64,000 bases of DNA from Medicago truncatula (GCF_003473485.1 NC_053048.1:34964755-35028754), one strand, 5' to 3'; counted from the first letter of the stretch, positions 1-13,371 are shown. Notes: generated from the letters alone by a model not told the origin. Numbers and translations: made by a program.

Positions 1-467
1 CAAAACAATACATATTTGCAGGGATCAAAACCATATTTTAGTCTTTTGGATACCCTGGATTTAAAACCCCAAAATCAAATCAAAAAGTTTATTCTTGTAA
101 GTGGATCTCAAATTCCCCTACCATGCCCCCACGCAAAAGGGTGATCGACATCACAAAAATTATTCTCTTGCTCCACCAAAACCCTACTTTAATCTTGCCT
201 TAAGTATGCTTTTTAAAGAAGCAATTCAACACATACTACATAATAGGTTAAGTTCAAAACACGCTTAGAATATAAGGATGCCACAAAAACTAAATACTTG
301 ACCATAAATTGTCAATTTATTAAAAAAAGTATCAACACGACCTATTAACGTAACTTGGTTGTATCTTGAATTTCAAAAGGTTTGATATCCATATTCGTAT
401 CGTATCACACTTACACTTTGTTTCATGTATAAAGGTTTTATAAATTTGTAGTTACTAGTTTGTTATA
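1..467. other. AT-rich intergenic DNA, no gene seen
   Basis: No reading frame with recognisable protein similarity, RNA gene or clear repeat end was found. It ends at the 9-bp target duplication (459-467) of the next element. Confidence 0.5.
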
Positions 468-1711
468 GGCTAAATTACTTTTTTGATCCCTTAACTATTT
501 AATTAGTATCGGTTTGGTCCCCTAACTAAAATTTGATTTATTTTGGTACCTTAAATTTCTTCCCGTTACCACCTTTAGTCGTTTCCGTTAGTTTTATTAA
601 AAAATGTTAGGGTATTGTAAACCCAGAAAAACTCAAATCAAAAAACACAAAAAGCACCCCTTCTTCACTATTCATCTTCTATGTTCCTCATCTTCTTCTT
701 CTCCAATCTCTGTTTCTTTTCTTTTCTCTTCCCACAACCCATATCTCAAAATTATGTTATACAACACACAAAGCTTTAAATTTACAGGATACAAACACTG
801 ATTCTTCTTCTTGTTATAGAGTATTGTAATAGAATGGGTCAACAGAGAAATTGATGCAATTTTTTTTTGAAGAAAACGAACACAGATATAACAACATCAG
901 CAATGCCCAGTCGATGACCGCAACCTATAATTCACCATTGTCGTTGGAACTGCCGCCGCCGCTGTTCGATTCACTGGTAACGGGTCGTATTTGGTTTGAT
1001 TGGTCGTCGAAAACGGGTCGCATATGGTTTGATTTGTCGCCGGAAATGGATCGCTGCAAATTCACAAAACAAGTTCTTCTTCTGAGTTTTTTTTCATAAC
1101 CTTCTCTCTTTCTCCCATCCCTCTTTTCTCCCTTCTCTCTTTTCTCCTCACCCCCTCTTTTCTCTCTCTGCTCTCGTCCCCCTCTCTTCTCATTTCTCTC
1201 TTCTCTTTTTCAAACTCATAAGTTAAAATTAAAACCCAAATAATTTTTTAATAAATCTTGGTTGTTAAATTTTCGGTTGCTGTTGTTGTTGAAGTTTGAT
1301 TTTGGTTGTGTTGTTGTTTGTCTGTATTGTGCTATCGTTGTTTTTGAGAAGAGATGGAACACATGGAGTTGGTGATGTTGGTGTTGCTTTGTTGTTGTGT
1401 TTGAGTTGTTTGAAAGTGATGGGAGAATAAAAGAAGATGAAGGAAACATCACTAATGGTGAACCACAAAGCAAGGAAGTTGTTGTTCTTGATGGTATTGT
1501 TCCTATTTTTCAGAATTTGATGAATACAAATTTCAGCCAAAGACAAAATGACATTTGTACAAACCCTAACGTTTTTTTAAATAAAACTAATGGAAAGGAT
1601 TAAAAGTAGTAACATAGAGAAACTTAAGGGACCAAAATAAATCAAATTTTAGTTAAAAGACCAAATTGATACTAATTAAATAGTTAATGGACTAAAAAGG
1701 GCAATTTAGCC
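468..1711. mobile_element. Non-autonomous Mutator-like (MULE) element, 1244 bp, GGCTAAATT family
   Basis: Both ends carry the same long inverted repeat (about 468-610 and 1570-1711), starting GGCTAAATTAC on the left and ending GCAATTTAGCC on the right. The flanks are a perfect 9-bp direct repeat, TTTGTTATA, at 459-467 and 1712-1720. A 9-bp duplication is the hallmark of the Mutator superfamily. The interior holds no transposase; it contains a direct repeat of an ACGGGTCG-type unit near 978-1045 and a long CT-rich tract at about 1103-1210. Shorter relatives sit at 23070, 34777 and 61981. The short reading frames inside are not convincing genes. The unrelated interior could be captured host DNA (Pack-MULE), which is inference. 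Confidence 0.85.
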
Positions 1712-1727
1712 TTTGTTATATGGGAAC

Positions 1728-2126
1728 TTCTACGGTACACTCGTAAAATAAGGTGTACCGATACTCCTGCTTCTTAATTTTATAAATGAACGATAATTTT
1801 TTATGTAATAAATAACTATTTATCAATATTTATATTTTATAGAACAACATTTCATAAGAAAAAACATCATTTAATTGTTTATAAGAATCATAGTAACTTT
1901 TTTTTACATATTATAGTAAAAAATAATGAATGTTCTCAATTATGAGTGATAAAAATTTAAAAAAATAAAAATTTATTTCGTTGACACGTTTGATGAATAA
2001 GATTTAGTTATTATAATTATAAATGATAAAAAAAACAATATTTTTCTTCAAAAAATAACTCATTTAACTATGAATTTAAAGAGTGAGTGTACCGGTGCAC
2101 TCAAATATAGTGGGTGTACCATAGAA
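1728..2126. mobile_element. Foldback MITE with GGTACAC-type ends
   Basis: The left end (TTCTACGGTACACTC, then GGTGTACCG) is matched in reverse complement on the right by GAGTGTACCGGTGCACTC and GGGTGTACCATAGAA. A second, partial copy at 63597-63721 matches the right half closely and gives independent support. The exact boundaries and target duplication are not certain. It lies between the upstream MULE and the HFM1 promoter. Confidence 0.6.
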
Positions 2127-2276
2127 TTTGCCTTCTTATATTATCTATTTCCTATTAATAGATGTGTAGTTACTAATACTCTTTTGTCAAAAAAGAGTCA
2201 ACTAATTCGAGAAAGTTCCCACTTGAGCATTCACAACGTGAACCGTAATTTTCCCGGGAAGATGACTTCATCAAAC

Positions 2277-2283
2277 TATATAA
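2277..2283 (+). promoter_or_regulatory. TATA box of the HFM1 gene
   Basis: TATATAA lies about 130 bp upstream of a pyrimidine-rich leader with a plausible 5' UTR splice donor. The position fits a core promoter for the plus-strand helicase gene; the transcription start itself cannot be read from sequence. Confidence 0.5.
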
Positions 2284-2414
2284 GCCCTACTCTATTCAAT
2301 TTTTGAATTTTCAGTTAGTTACAATCACACACTTCCCGCGTTCCATTCCTTCTCCTCTCGCACTTCTCTCTTCCACACACCGACGAATCCTTCTGCATCT
2401 TCTTCCTCTCTCAG

Positions 2415-3195
2415 GTTTCTCTCTCCTTCTCCACGCAAATCTACCTCTGAATTTGACGAATCTGAGCTAAAACTCCTTTCACATTTTCTTCGATGAATCT
2501 CAATTTACTGTTTTCTATGCTCGATTTTCATCTCAGATTTGTCAAATCCATCAATTGTGCGAAATATTCTGCATCCAGATTTCAAACATTTATGTCAAAT
2601 TCGCAATTTATCTCACATTTTTCTTCCAGATTGTGTTAGCTGCTATGAATTTAGTTGTATTGGATAATTATTGATCTCTTTAGTGAAGATATCTTCATTT
2701 TCACGAGTTATAATCTTCTAAATTCATGTTCCAGCTTGAAATTTGCTGATACTTCTTTTTTCCAATTCACAACGCGAAAGATCAGCGAACGAGAGAGAGA
2801 TGTTGAATTAAGTGATAACAGATATTTTGAAGTTCTTAGCTTACTCGTCATTTCCTGAGATATTTGATGGAATAATCGGTTCAGTTTTTTTCTTTTTTTT
2901 ATTATAATTTTAATTAATTTTAATTAATTGAAATTAATGATTTTGTTAATTTTTTAATTACGAAATTGACCTTCATTTTTGAGTATTTTGTCAAGATTAT
3001 TATCATGCTTAAATTTGAAATTTTGTTGTGTTACTCTGTATCTCTATTGTAATGTATGGAAAATTGGAATTCACTTGCGATGTGATTGGTGATTATATGC
3101 AATGTTATATTTTATTTGCTTGATTGTGTTTTCTTTAATTTTATTGATCTTGTACTTTAAAAATGATGTTCTATTTTCAACTCGTTATTGTGCAG
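2415..3195 (+). other. Probable intron in the 5' UTR of HFM1
   Basis: A TCAG/GTTTCT donor at 2415 and a TGCAG acceptor ending at 3195 bracket an AT-rich stretch that precedes the start codon by 19 bases. Leader introns of this kind are common in plants. The inference rests only on splice-site shape and position; the short reading frame at 2655-2858 falls inside it and is not taken as a gene. Confidence 0.45.
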
Positions 3196-3214
3196 TTAAC
3201 TCCGCATTCCCATA

Positions 3215-6200
3215 ATGGATTCATATTCTTTGAAGTCCGTATTTGATTTGCCTCAACCATTTCAATCATGTTTTAGTTTCAGGTACTATACACTTTTCTT
3301 TTAATATGTGTGAGAGATATAATAGGTTGCTACTAGATATGCTTAGCTGCCTCGAAGCTTTTAACCTGTATCATATTTTACGAAGCACTGACATGACACA
3401 GACATGGACCCTTGACACGACTTTGACACATGACATAGATACATCGACACCGGTAATAATTTGAGAAAATAAATTAATTGGATGTAAACACATGAGTTGG
3501 TACCGATGCGTGTCGGACACGGGGGCACACCTATAATATCATAAGTGTCTGTGCTTCAGAGACCATATTAGAAAATGGTGCTCATTTAGTACGTATCTTT
3601 GTGAAATAACATAATAATTTGTGATTTTTCAGTACAATTTCAAACATCTGATAGTCATGGATTAGAAAAGAATACGCATTTAAAGTGATCTCACAAAGGT
3701 TCTTACATTAGTATAATGATTAACACTATGTTGTGTGGTATACAGATATTTTAATTCACTTCAGAGTGAATGCTTTCCTACCTGTTACCACTCTGATGTA
3801 AACATGGTCATCTCTGCTCCGACCGGAAGTGGTAAAACAGTACTCTTTGAGCTTTGCATTTTGAGGCTTCTCTCCAGGTCCATATCATCTGAGGGAAGAT
3901 TCATACATGTGAAGGGATCTCTTAAAACAGTAAGTAATTTCTCACAAAATTCCGGCTCTGAAACTTTTCTATTAGTAATATTTCTCTGTAGTAGTATTGA
4001 TTTGTGTTCAAGAAAGGTAAAACTGGTAGACAGGTTCTCTTTCTTTTAGTGTCAGTGGTGTAAACCCAGTACTTTTTGCCATAAAGAAGACTGATATTGT
4101 ATTGGTGCATAAAAAACAGTCTACGCTTTTGTATGGTGAATCACTGAATAATTTGAAGCTTACAACTTGAAATCTATTTTCATTATCATGTCTTGTTAAC
4201 TAATTATTGGTACGGTTATCTTTTTACTTGGTGTCAAGATCTATATTGCCCCATCTAAGGCTTTAGTTCAGGAGAAGGTCCGTGATTGGAATCAGAAATT
4301 TGGACCATGGGGGATTTGTTGCCTGGAGCTGACAGGTGACAATGAATCTTACACTCCAAGAAATATAAATGAAGCAGATATCATTCTAACCACTCCAGAG
4401 GTCAGTATTCAAATGAGAGTTATCTAAACATAAGTATACCAAGACACTTTAATCTTTAGTGTACTTTCCTGTTTCTTTTTTTTTCCTTTGAAATATTAAA
4501 TGGACATAGATTTCAAAGCAATCATAAATTATGATGTTTATGCATGTATTCCTCAATCCAAAGAGACACAATAAACATTTATTTTTCCTGTCAGACTGAC
4601 ACACACACTGACTGATTTGTTGACACTATGAGGTGGCTAAAGTTCATTTTTCAATGAATAGAAATTTGATGCAGTGTCGCGATATGGTATAGAAAGCGGT
4701 GGTTTGAGTTTTTTCAGTGACATAGCACTTCTACTAATTGATGAAGTCCATCTGCTGAATGATCCACGTGGAGCTGCGCTGGAAGCAATTGTTAGCAGAA
4801 TAAAAATTATTTCTTGCAATCCAAAAATGAAATTAAATCCTCTGGCTCAGGTCCGCTTCCTCGCTTTATCAGCAACAATTCCAAATATTGAGGATCTAGG
4901 TATTTTCTTTTTCACTTGATGTTGTCACAAGAGTTAAAATAACCTATAAACAACCATGGGAAACATTTCATGCAATATACTTGCTATTGCAGCTAAATGG
5001 CTCCTGGTTCCTGACCAAGGGATCAAAAGGTAATTTTCCACCTCCATATTCATTATATGACTTTGTACTATAATGCTCCAAGTCAATATCCAAAAATATA
5101 TTTCTTATTGAATGTACACAGGTTTGGAGAAGAAATGAGGCCAGTAAAGCTGACAACCAAGGTTTTTGGTATGCTAGTAAATTTAACAAATTCATAATTG
5201 AACCTGTTTCATATTGTTTTCATTCATTGAACTAATAGAAATTAGAAAGTCTACATAACCAAGTTGTATGGGGTTTCCTCAGAAGGAAAAAAAGATGACA
5301 CCAACACAACACACCAAATTTGAATTTGTGAATTTTTATTGTATCAGTCAATGTCTTGAGCTTTAGCCTGTAGTCCTGGCAGTCACTTCAAACCATTTAT
5401 TGTAGTTTTCTACCAAATTTATGCAGGCTATGCTCCAGCCAAGAATGACTTTCTATTTGAGAAGGTTGGTTTGAAGTTGACTAACTCACATAGTATCAAT
5501 ACTTAGAAAAAAGTCCATTCTATCATTTAATTTATCTTAATTTCTGTTTTAAACTACCATGCAGCGCCTTCAAAACTATATTTTTGGTAAGCAGTGTAAT
5601 TCAGTGCACGAGTTAGCAGCTTTCTACTATTAACATTTCTACATAAGAAGAAAAATCATCCTTCTTTGTGTACAACGGATGTCAGATATTCTCATGCAAT
5701 ACTCCAAAGGGAAATCTGCGCTTATATTTTGTTCAACAAGAAAAGGAGCTCAAGAAGCAGCTCAGAGACTCGCTCAAATTGTCATGAATTTTGGTCAATC
5801 AAATCCTTTCATCAAGAGCAGAGAACAACAAGATCAGCTGAGGGAGGCTTCTATGTCACTTAGTGACAAACAAATGCAATCATATATTCTTTATGGTGGT
5901 ATGTTACTTTTTTATTGGAAATTAGCTATGACGTTTTATTAATATTAACTTAAGCAATACAAAGTGAAATATGACCAAAAGCCTTGCAAACGGGGGTTTA
6001 AGTATGACTGCATTAGCTAACAAGGGAGTAATAATATTGTCTTGTTGGCCAATAAATTTAACAAGATAGTTTCTTTTCAGTTGGTTATCACAATGGTGGG
6101 CTTTGCCACAAAGATCGCAGTATTGTGGAAGGCCTTTTTCTCAAAGGTGACATCCAAGTACTTTGCACCACAAATACACTAGCCCATGGAATCAACCTCC

Positions 6201-9200
6201 CAGCGCATACAGTGGTTATTAAATCAACACAACACTTGTATGTTCTAGTTTTTAAATATTTTATGCAACTCATTGAAGTTATTTAGAAAACAAATTTTAT
6301 CCCTCCTCTTTTTGGAAATCAACTTACTGTAATGTTTATTATTTCCAGCAACAAGGAAAAAAGTCTTTACATGGAGTATGACCGCTCCACTATATTGCAG
6401 GTTTGCTTATTAAGATACCTTATGATAGTTTTAGTTTATCTACAAACAGTATTGCAAAATGACAAGTGATGAGTAATTATATACTCCATGGGCATCAATA
6501 GATGTATCAGTTATATAGAAGTATGGCACAGACAATTAACCTATCAGTTGTATAGAAGTATTGCATATTAATGCGATAGCCTTTGACTAAGATGTGCATT
6601 TTGTTTTATTTACTTTATTCTTAGTCCAAATAGCCAATAGATTTTGACAGCTATGTTTATTGCATTAATTATATGACTGTACTTGTCAATTAGTTGTTTG
6701 CTTTGAGAAAGTCGTATATGAGCATCTGCCATGCAAGATTATTATTTTTTAATTGGGGATGAGAGAAATTATTATTAATTAAAGTGACATTAGCGGTTAT
6801 TTGACAACCATCCTTGAGGAAATTTGAACTTTGTCCCTTGAAGTTTCAAGATCAAACTCTTACTACTACTACTACTACTAGGTGACTCCAATGCAAGAAA
6901 GTTACAAATACTAAATAGAGGTGAGCCATACCTTGCCACATTAGATAAGAACACTTCACTCTAATTGGATAAAGTTTAGAACAACTTTCGCAACAAAAAG
7001 TGGCATTTGCAAAGGGGAGAGAGATACAATAATGTCACTAACGCTGCAAGAACATGTTTTACTGTGGGTACCATTCTTACATGTGGCACATGTTCAAATA
7101 TAAAAATCCATTATAAGAACCATAGTAAGAGCACCCATTTGACAATGCTCTTTCATTTAAGAGCTGCACTTAAAACACAACCAATTACAAGATATGTTTA
7201 CTTTGTTCAATTCTTTCAGTCTGACAATGACTATCTCAAAAGGTAATAGCCAGGACCAACATGTTGGTACCACAATGCGCACGTAATATTCCGAGTGCAT
7301 TAGTTCTCCTTTTTGTGGAATGCTGAACAAAAAATTGTCTGAAAGTGCATTCTGTTTTGTTTAGATGTGCACCACTATTTGTTTAAAAGTACACTTACGA
7401 ACAATTTACGTCGTTTGAAATTGCTTTTCTAAAAATTCGAAGATTTTTTAGTAACGAAAATGGGATAACAAGTAGTGATTTCTATCTTTCTTTTAATTGG
7501 CATATGACTAACTTGAGTAGTGACCCACCCGACAAATCAAAGCTTGAGTAGTGACCCACCCGACAAATCAAAGCTTGAGTATTTGATTGTTAATATATCA
7601 TTTTGGGCTAAAGTTTTTATTGTACAGATGTCAGGAAGGGCAGGCCGACCACCATTCGATGATACAGGCATGGTTATAATCATGACAAGGAGAGAAACGG
7701 TGAACTGTTCTGCAGAATGCTTTTCAACTTCTACACTCCCAAAGTTCTTCAATTTTGATCACTAACTCTGTTCTTTCTCACGTGCTCTTCTTTTCTCTTA
7801 CATTTTCTTGTACTCCAGGTTCATTTGTATGAGAATCTCTTAAGTGGGTGTGAAGTAGTGGAATCACAGTAAGATAGCCTCTTTCTAAGTTGCTAATTGA
7901 TATAACATACTTTAATGTTGCTCATATTCTATAAACAAGAGGAAATTATCCTGTTCAAATAATTGATTTTTGTTTATCCTAGATTACTCTCATGTGTGAC
8001 GGAGCATTTACTTGCCGAAATAGTTCAACTGACAGTATCCGATATTACAAAAGCAATTGAATGGATGAAATGCTCATACTTGTATGTTAGAATGAAAAGG
8101 GTAAGTGAGTGCGGACTTCTTTTACTTTTGTCTTCGTTTCTACCATCCCATCTGATTGTAAAATTTATGCACAAGAATCCTGAGAACTATGGAATTAAGA
8201 AGGGAATTTCTGCCGATCGTTTAGAGAAGCATGTGCAAGGTACAATTTTCACCATCTGATTATCTTTTATAGCTTTCTATTTCTTATTGTCTCCCTTTCT
8301 ATTTCACCTAGATAGTTTTCCCCCTATTTCCTGCTATATGTTACTGAAACCATCTTATCTCAGAGATTTGTGTTCAGAAAGTTAACGAATTATCACAGTA
8401 TCAAATGGTATGGGTTGATGAAGATGGTTTCCTCTTGAGACCATTAGGTATTGATTTATTCCAGAATAATGATATTCCTTAAATATTTGCGAAAATCCAA
8501 ACTGGATGCTGATATTTTTACATTTCCTACCTTAGATCCTGGAAGGTTAATGACAAAGTACTATTTGAGATTTGACACCATGAAACAAATAATGCGGACT
8601 CCTGAAAGCTGCAGTTTAGAAGATGCTCTTCGTGTTGTATGCTTTGCCGAAGAAATTATGTGCGGATGCATGTGTTGAAACTTTTTGAATTAGGACAAAT
8701 CGGTTCGGCATTAATCATTGACACAATTATTTACTGGAAAATGAAGGGATACAGCTCAGGCGCAATGAAAAGAAGATCTTAAATGATATCAATGCAGACA
8801 AAGATGGCCGGCTTCGATTTCACATTCTTGGAGATAAAGGAAAAAAGAAAAAGCGCATTCAAACAAGAGAAGAAAAGATATTTATTTTAGCAAATGACTG
8901 CTTAACTGGTGATCCTTCAGTGCATGAACTATCTCTAATTCAGGTAAGTATTGTAACATCGGTATTTTTTTGCTACAGATCAATATACTTATGTCTTGGT
9001 GATTCAATAAACTCCTGTTTCAGGACATAAATTCTATATGCTCGAATGGATGCAGAATTGCAAAGTGCATGAAAGAGTATTTTGTTTATAAAAAGAATTT
9101 CAAAGGAGCTGTGAATTCAGCCCTTCTAGCCAAATCATTTAATCAGAAACTTTGGGATGATAGTCCATACCTTTTAAAACAGTTGCCTGGCATTGGGATG

Positions 9201-12090
9201 ATCACAGCAAAGGTGATATTAATAGATTTTATTTATTTTATTAATTCATATAATAATTGCTAATACTTTATGCACCATATCATTTTATTGGTCGATGTTC
9301 TTTTCAGGCACTGCATTCAATGGGAGTTAAATCATTTGAAGCACTCGCTGAAGCTGATCCGAGGAAAATAGAGCTAGTGACTGGTCGAAAATACCCATTT
9401 GGCAACCATATTAAGGATTCTCTCTTGTCTCTACCTCCAAAAGTTGATGTAAAGCTTACAGAAATGGAAAGCCATACACATGGAAAGTCCAAGCTTGTAG
9501 TAACATTGACTAGGATATCACAGTCAGGGCAGTCAGCAAAACGACATTATGCTGATATGGTGTGTTATCTGAATGTTTTCTTAGAATACTTTTCGACATT
9601 TAATATAATTTAAATAAGTTTCTCAAATTTCTTTCTCACAGATCATTGGTTTGGAAGAAGACAACACTATTTTCTTTCACGAAAAAATTAGGTGATGATG
9701 ATTTACAGATTCAGATTTTATGACTTGATAGTGTACACATATTAAAAGAGTTTCTATCAAACATGTCTACTTGATGATATTGACTAATTAGTAATTAGTA
9801 TTATGGCACTGTATTTGTGTGAGTTGTTGTTTCCTCATCTAATCACAGTTTAATCTTATGCAAATCGTTGTTGCAGGGTTGATCAGTTCTCCAGGTACAT
9901 GAATTAACCCTGACTTTATATTTGCAGTAAAAACAATTCAAGTTAGAGGGTATCCGTATTGAAGATCAGGACATTGAAAAAGTTTTAAATAGGATATTCT
10001 TCGAACCTTGAAAATAAAAATAACCACTAACTTATTAATATTTGTGTTTAAGAAAATATTTTAACTGAAGCATGTCAAGAATTTTAATTTGGACGATTAT
10101 CACTAATATATAAAGAAGTCACTGCATTACATCATTATAATATTACGGTCATTGTACTTGTAAAAAAAGGCTTGAGAATTTGCTTCTATGGAAGTTGTAA
10201 ACATTTAAGATATCTTTATGGACTGGTGTGGATATCGTAAACACTTACATTACTGCATATTACATATACTATTTGTGTTGCGTGTAAAATGAATAAATCA
10301 ATTAACTATTACTGCCAACATAAATCAATTTGTGTTGCTCTTATGCTATTTATTTTTTACTTTCCAAGACATATTTTTTATTAATCATTACTTTTCATTT
10401 TACAGCCCATATAGCACTACAATTCTTGTGCCCATCTCACAAGGGAAGCAGACTATCAAAGCCAATTTTATATTTGAGGAATACAGTAAGAAGTGGTTAA
10501 TAAACTTATCCAAAATAGTTAGTCCACATAGTGAAATTATGACTCAATTCTTCAGTTTCTTTTTCATACAGTTGGTATTGATGTCCATCAAAAGCTTTTC
10601 TTTATGAAAGAGATCAGTTCAGATGTGATTTTAAAAAGAAACAGGAAGCAGGCTTCTTTTCCTCCACCTGAAGAGATATTTGTAATAGAAGATGATGACA
10701 GGAATCTAACTCATATACCGCAGGAAGAGACAAGCACTTTGAGCAAGGATAAGGAGGAAAGTAATTCCATGTAAGTCATCTTCACCTGAAATTTCTGACA
10801 TAAATGGTTATCCTTTTGTAAGTTAAGTATAGGATTTTGAAGACATTAAATATTTATGGTGCTCTTTATTTGCAGTCCCACTTTCGACCTTTTGAATGAA
10901 ATGTTTGAGGAAGGTAGCACTCCTAATATGATTTTACTAACTTCTAAGATTTTTAAAAACATTCTTATCTTCACCATCTAATTTTGTCATTTTGTATGGA
11001 AGATGAGTGTGCTACCGAGGTTCAAGAAGACAAATTCAAAATCATCACTGAGAAAACAGTATTTGATCACATACGGGAGAAAGCAAAAAACTTTTCTCTC
11101 CTGTCTTCATTTGAAAATATTCGCTGCCCACCAGTGGAGGTCCTTCTTGGAAGAAATCATGCCTGTGAGAAGTGGTCTAACCATGGTCATGAGAAGACGT
11201 CTTACCATGGGCATGAAGTAGTCGTCTTGGATGATGATGACAACAAAGTTCCAGGACAAACTGATGTCAATTTTCAGGCTGATCTCAGAAAAGCAGAACA
11301 GGAAGATATCAACCTTAGTCTGACTTTAAATGATCACAATATAGCTGTAAACTCAGATAACATAAGCAGTGTAGTTGATACAGGTACACCTTTTCGCTAG
11401 CAGTATAGTTGATACAATCCTTTTTTTCTCTTTTTAATGTCATCATTGTTTCATTTTATTACTGAAGGCATTTTCTTCCCTGAACCTAAAGCAAGAAGCT
11501 ATGAAAATGCAACTGAAGAAACAGTATTTGACCATATAAAGAGAAAATCTGAGGATTTCCCCCAGATAAGTAAGCTTGATTGCTTGGAGACAGCTATCAA
11601 GAAAACTGAGTTCTTCTCAAAGAATCATCCCAATTCTTTGAAAGCTGCTTTAGGTATGGTAGCAGAGACAAATTTCTCAGACATGGTCACGGGTAGTATG
11701 CTTACTTCAGATATGAAAACTGCTGATGTGGAAAACTATTCATCTGGTTTTCAAGTTGGTACTTCTGTTAATCACAAGAAATCTGAAGATTCCTGTTGCA
11801 CAGATGGAGTAGTAAATATTTCTAAGGGCGTTTCAAGCACCAATTCTGTTCAATCGTCAAATTTTGTTCCATTTATTGGTTTTCCAATGTCTAAAGAGAA
11901 AAATTGGTCATCAGATTCTGGAAGCTTTGAACAGAGAAGTAAGAAGCAGCGTTGCTCGCCGATAGAATCAAAAGAAGAGAAGTTAAATTCATGTGAAATA
12001 AGAAGACAGTGCTGTTCTTTGGAAACTACAGGCCAAATGAATCAAATGGAGCCATCTCTCGGGTTTAAAAGTGTGTTCTCTTTTCTCTGA
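3215..12090 (+). CDS. HFM1: HFM1/MER3 meiotic DNA helicase (ROCK-N-ROLLERS orthologue)
   Basis: Ski2-like superfamily 2 helicase of the ZMM pathway; in Arabidopsis the orthologue is needed for interference-sensitive crossovers in meiocyte nuclei. I assembled 27 exons: 3215-3282, 3746-3929, 4239-4400, 4662-4899, 4993-5029, 5122-5168, 5427-5464, 5565-5586, 5686-5898, 6081-6237, 6349-6400, 7628-7699, 7819-7868, 7983-8100, 8176-8239, 8364-8447, 8536-8661, 8747-8943, 9024-9212, 9308-9559, 9642-9691, 9877-9894, 10406-10485, 10572-10770, 10876-10913, 11003-11383, 11468-12090. They sum to 3759 bases, about 1252 residues, slightly longer than the Arabidopsis protein. Walker A APTGSGKT is at residues 47-54, DEVH at 165-168, motif III SAT near 205, motif VI QMSGRAGR at 406-413, followed by a Sec63-type region with the helix-hairpin-helix LPGIGMITAK. 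The tail is low-complexity and ends in GFKSVFSFL. All exon phases agree, but the exon 17/18 junction needs a non-GT donor (see findings). The start ATG fits the family N-terminus MDSYSLKSV. Confidence 0.93.
3381..3557. repeat. Degenerate inverted-repeat element in HFM1 intron 1
   Basis: GAAGCACTGACA near 3382 is mirrored by TGTCTGTGCTTC ending at 3557, with GACAC-rich sequence inside both ends. This looks like an old hAT-type or foldback MITE, but no target duplication is visible. It does not disturb the flanking exons. Confidence 0.4.
7512..7573 (+). repeat. Perfect 31-bp tandem duplication in HFM1 intron 11
   Basis: The unit beginning CTTGAGTAGTGACCCACCCG occurs twice head to tail (7512-7542 and 7543-7573), followed by a partial third start. 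It is 54 bp upstream of the exon 12 acceptor that precedes helicase motif VI. Confidence 0.85.
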
Positions 12091-13371
12091 TTTTCTTTTA
12101 CAACGGGACAACTGTCATAACACCAAGGATTTGTACTGCTTCAGCGAACAGGTAGAACTTGGCAATGCACGGCTGCTGTTATAGACATGCATGCCTATGT
12201 AGTCCATTACATCTGAAATAAATTTAACATTGTCGAACTCCGAAAATATTTAGTGCTTCTAATGAGATAAAGAGGAAAATACACTCACTTCGTCTTATGT
12301 TTGGCTGAATAGCACAAACATCCTCTTTACCTTTCAAAATGCAACAACCTTCCTCGGTTGTCACGATGTTAGCGATCCGTTTGGTTCGAACCTCCCTCTG
12401 CTTTCATTTTTAATAGCATAAATATATATCATAATTATTCTCTACGACTTTTAATATTATAAAAATAATAAATGGTTTTTTCATTTTCGATATTAATAAC
12501 TAAACAATGTTCAACTATTCATATAATTTCATATTCAATTTTTTCATATATTAATAGCTGAGAAAACTCTTTCAAGTGTAGTAGTTGTTGATAGTATCAA
12601 AGATAACTTCAATAACGAATAGAACATGTTTTATGATCTCCATTAGTTATAGTTTTATAGAAATATAGCTAATCCTCTCTAATTTTAGAAATACACATGT
12701 ATAATAAACATGTGTATAATAAATATGTTTTATCAACTCATATGAAAGTTAGCATAAAGGATGTGCTTCTTTTTTGTACAGTACTATAGTGTTTTCATCT
12801 ATGGTATATGGTTAATTTGGATGGAGGATTTTGGAGGAGAGGGAAATACTTCGTATATTTAAGTTATGAACAATAAAAAATTTTAAAACTAAATATGGTT
12901 GAAATACTATATGATTATTTATCATGTTGTTATTTTAATTTTTCAAAAATATCAAAAATATTTTAAAATATACACTTAGCTCTTCCCTCCAAAAATCCCC
13001 TCCCATTTGTTAAGGATTCTAACATAAAATTATTAGGTTGAAAAATGATATATTCAACTTTCTGACTTTAAAAATCGATCTATTCATTACACCAAAAAAA
13101 TTGCTCCATCCAATGAAATTTTTTAATTTTTTGTTTTCTTAACTGGTCTCATTTGTACACTTGTTAACATGATGATTTATATCCCTTAAAAAAAGTAATT
13201 TATTCAAACATTTATACTGATGAAAGATATAAGATATACGAATCATGATCCCATGGTTGCTGACAAAGAAATTTTCATCTCAACGTAACATAAAGACGTG
13301 TGATTCTTTTTTTTGGATTTAAGTGTTTGGTTATAATATTTATATTATTAAGACAGAAGCCATAACAAGAA
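12091..13371. other. HFM1 3' flank and AT-rich intergenic DNA
   Basis: The first few hundred bases probably hold the HFM1 3' UTR. The rest is AT-rich, with no recognisable coding region or clear element end. Confidence 0.4.

Noticed and set aside
604-1603. Short open frames within the first MULE
   Set aside because: Low-complexity peptides in both strands, no known domain, inside a transposon.
3190-3212. Earlier translation start for HFM1
   Set aside because: No upstream in-frame ATG gives a family-like N-terminus; the ATG at 3215 matches MDSYSLKSV.
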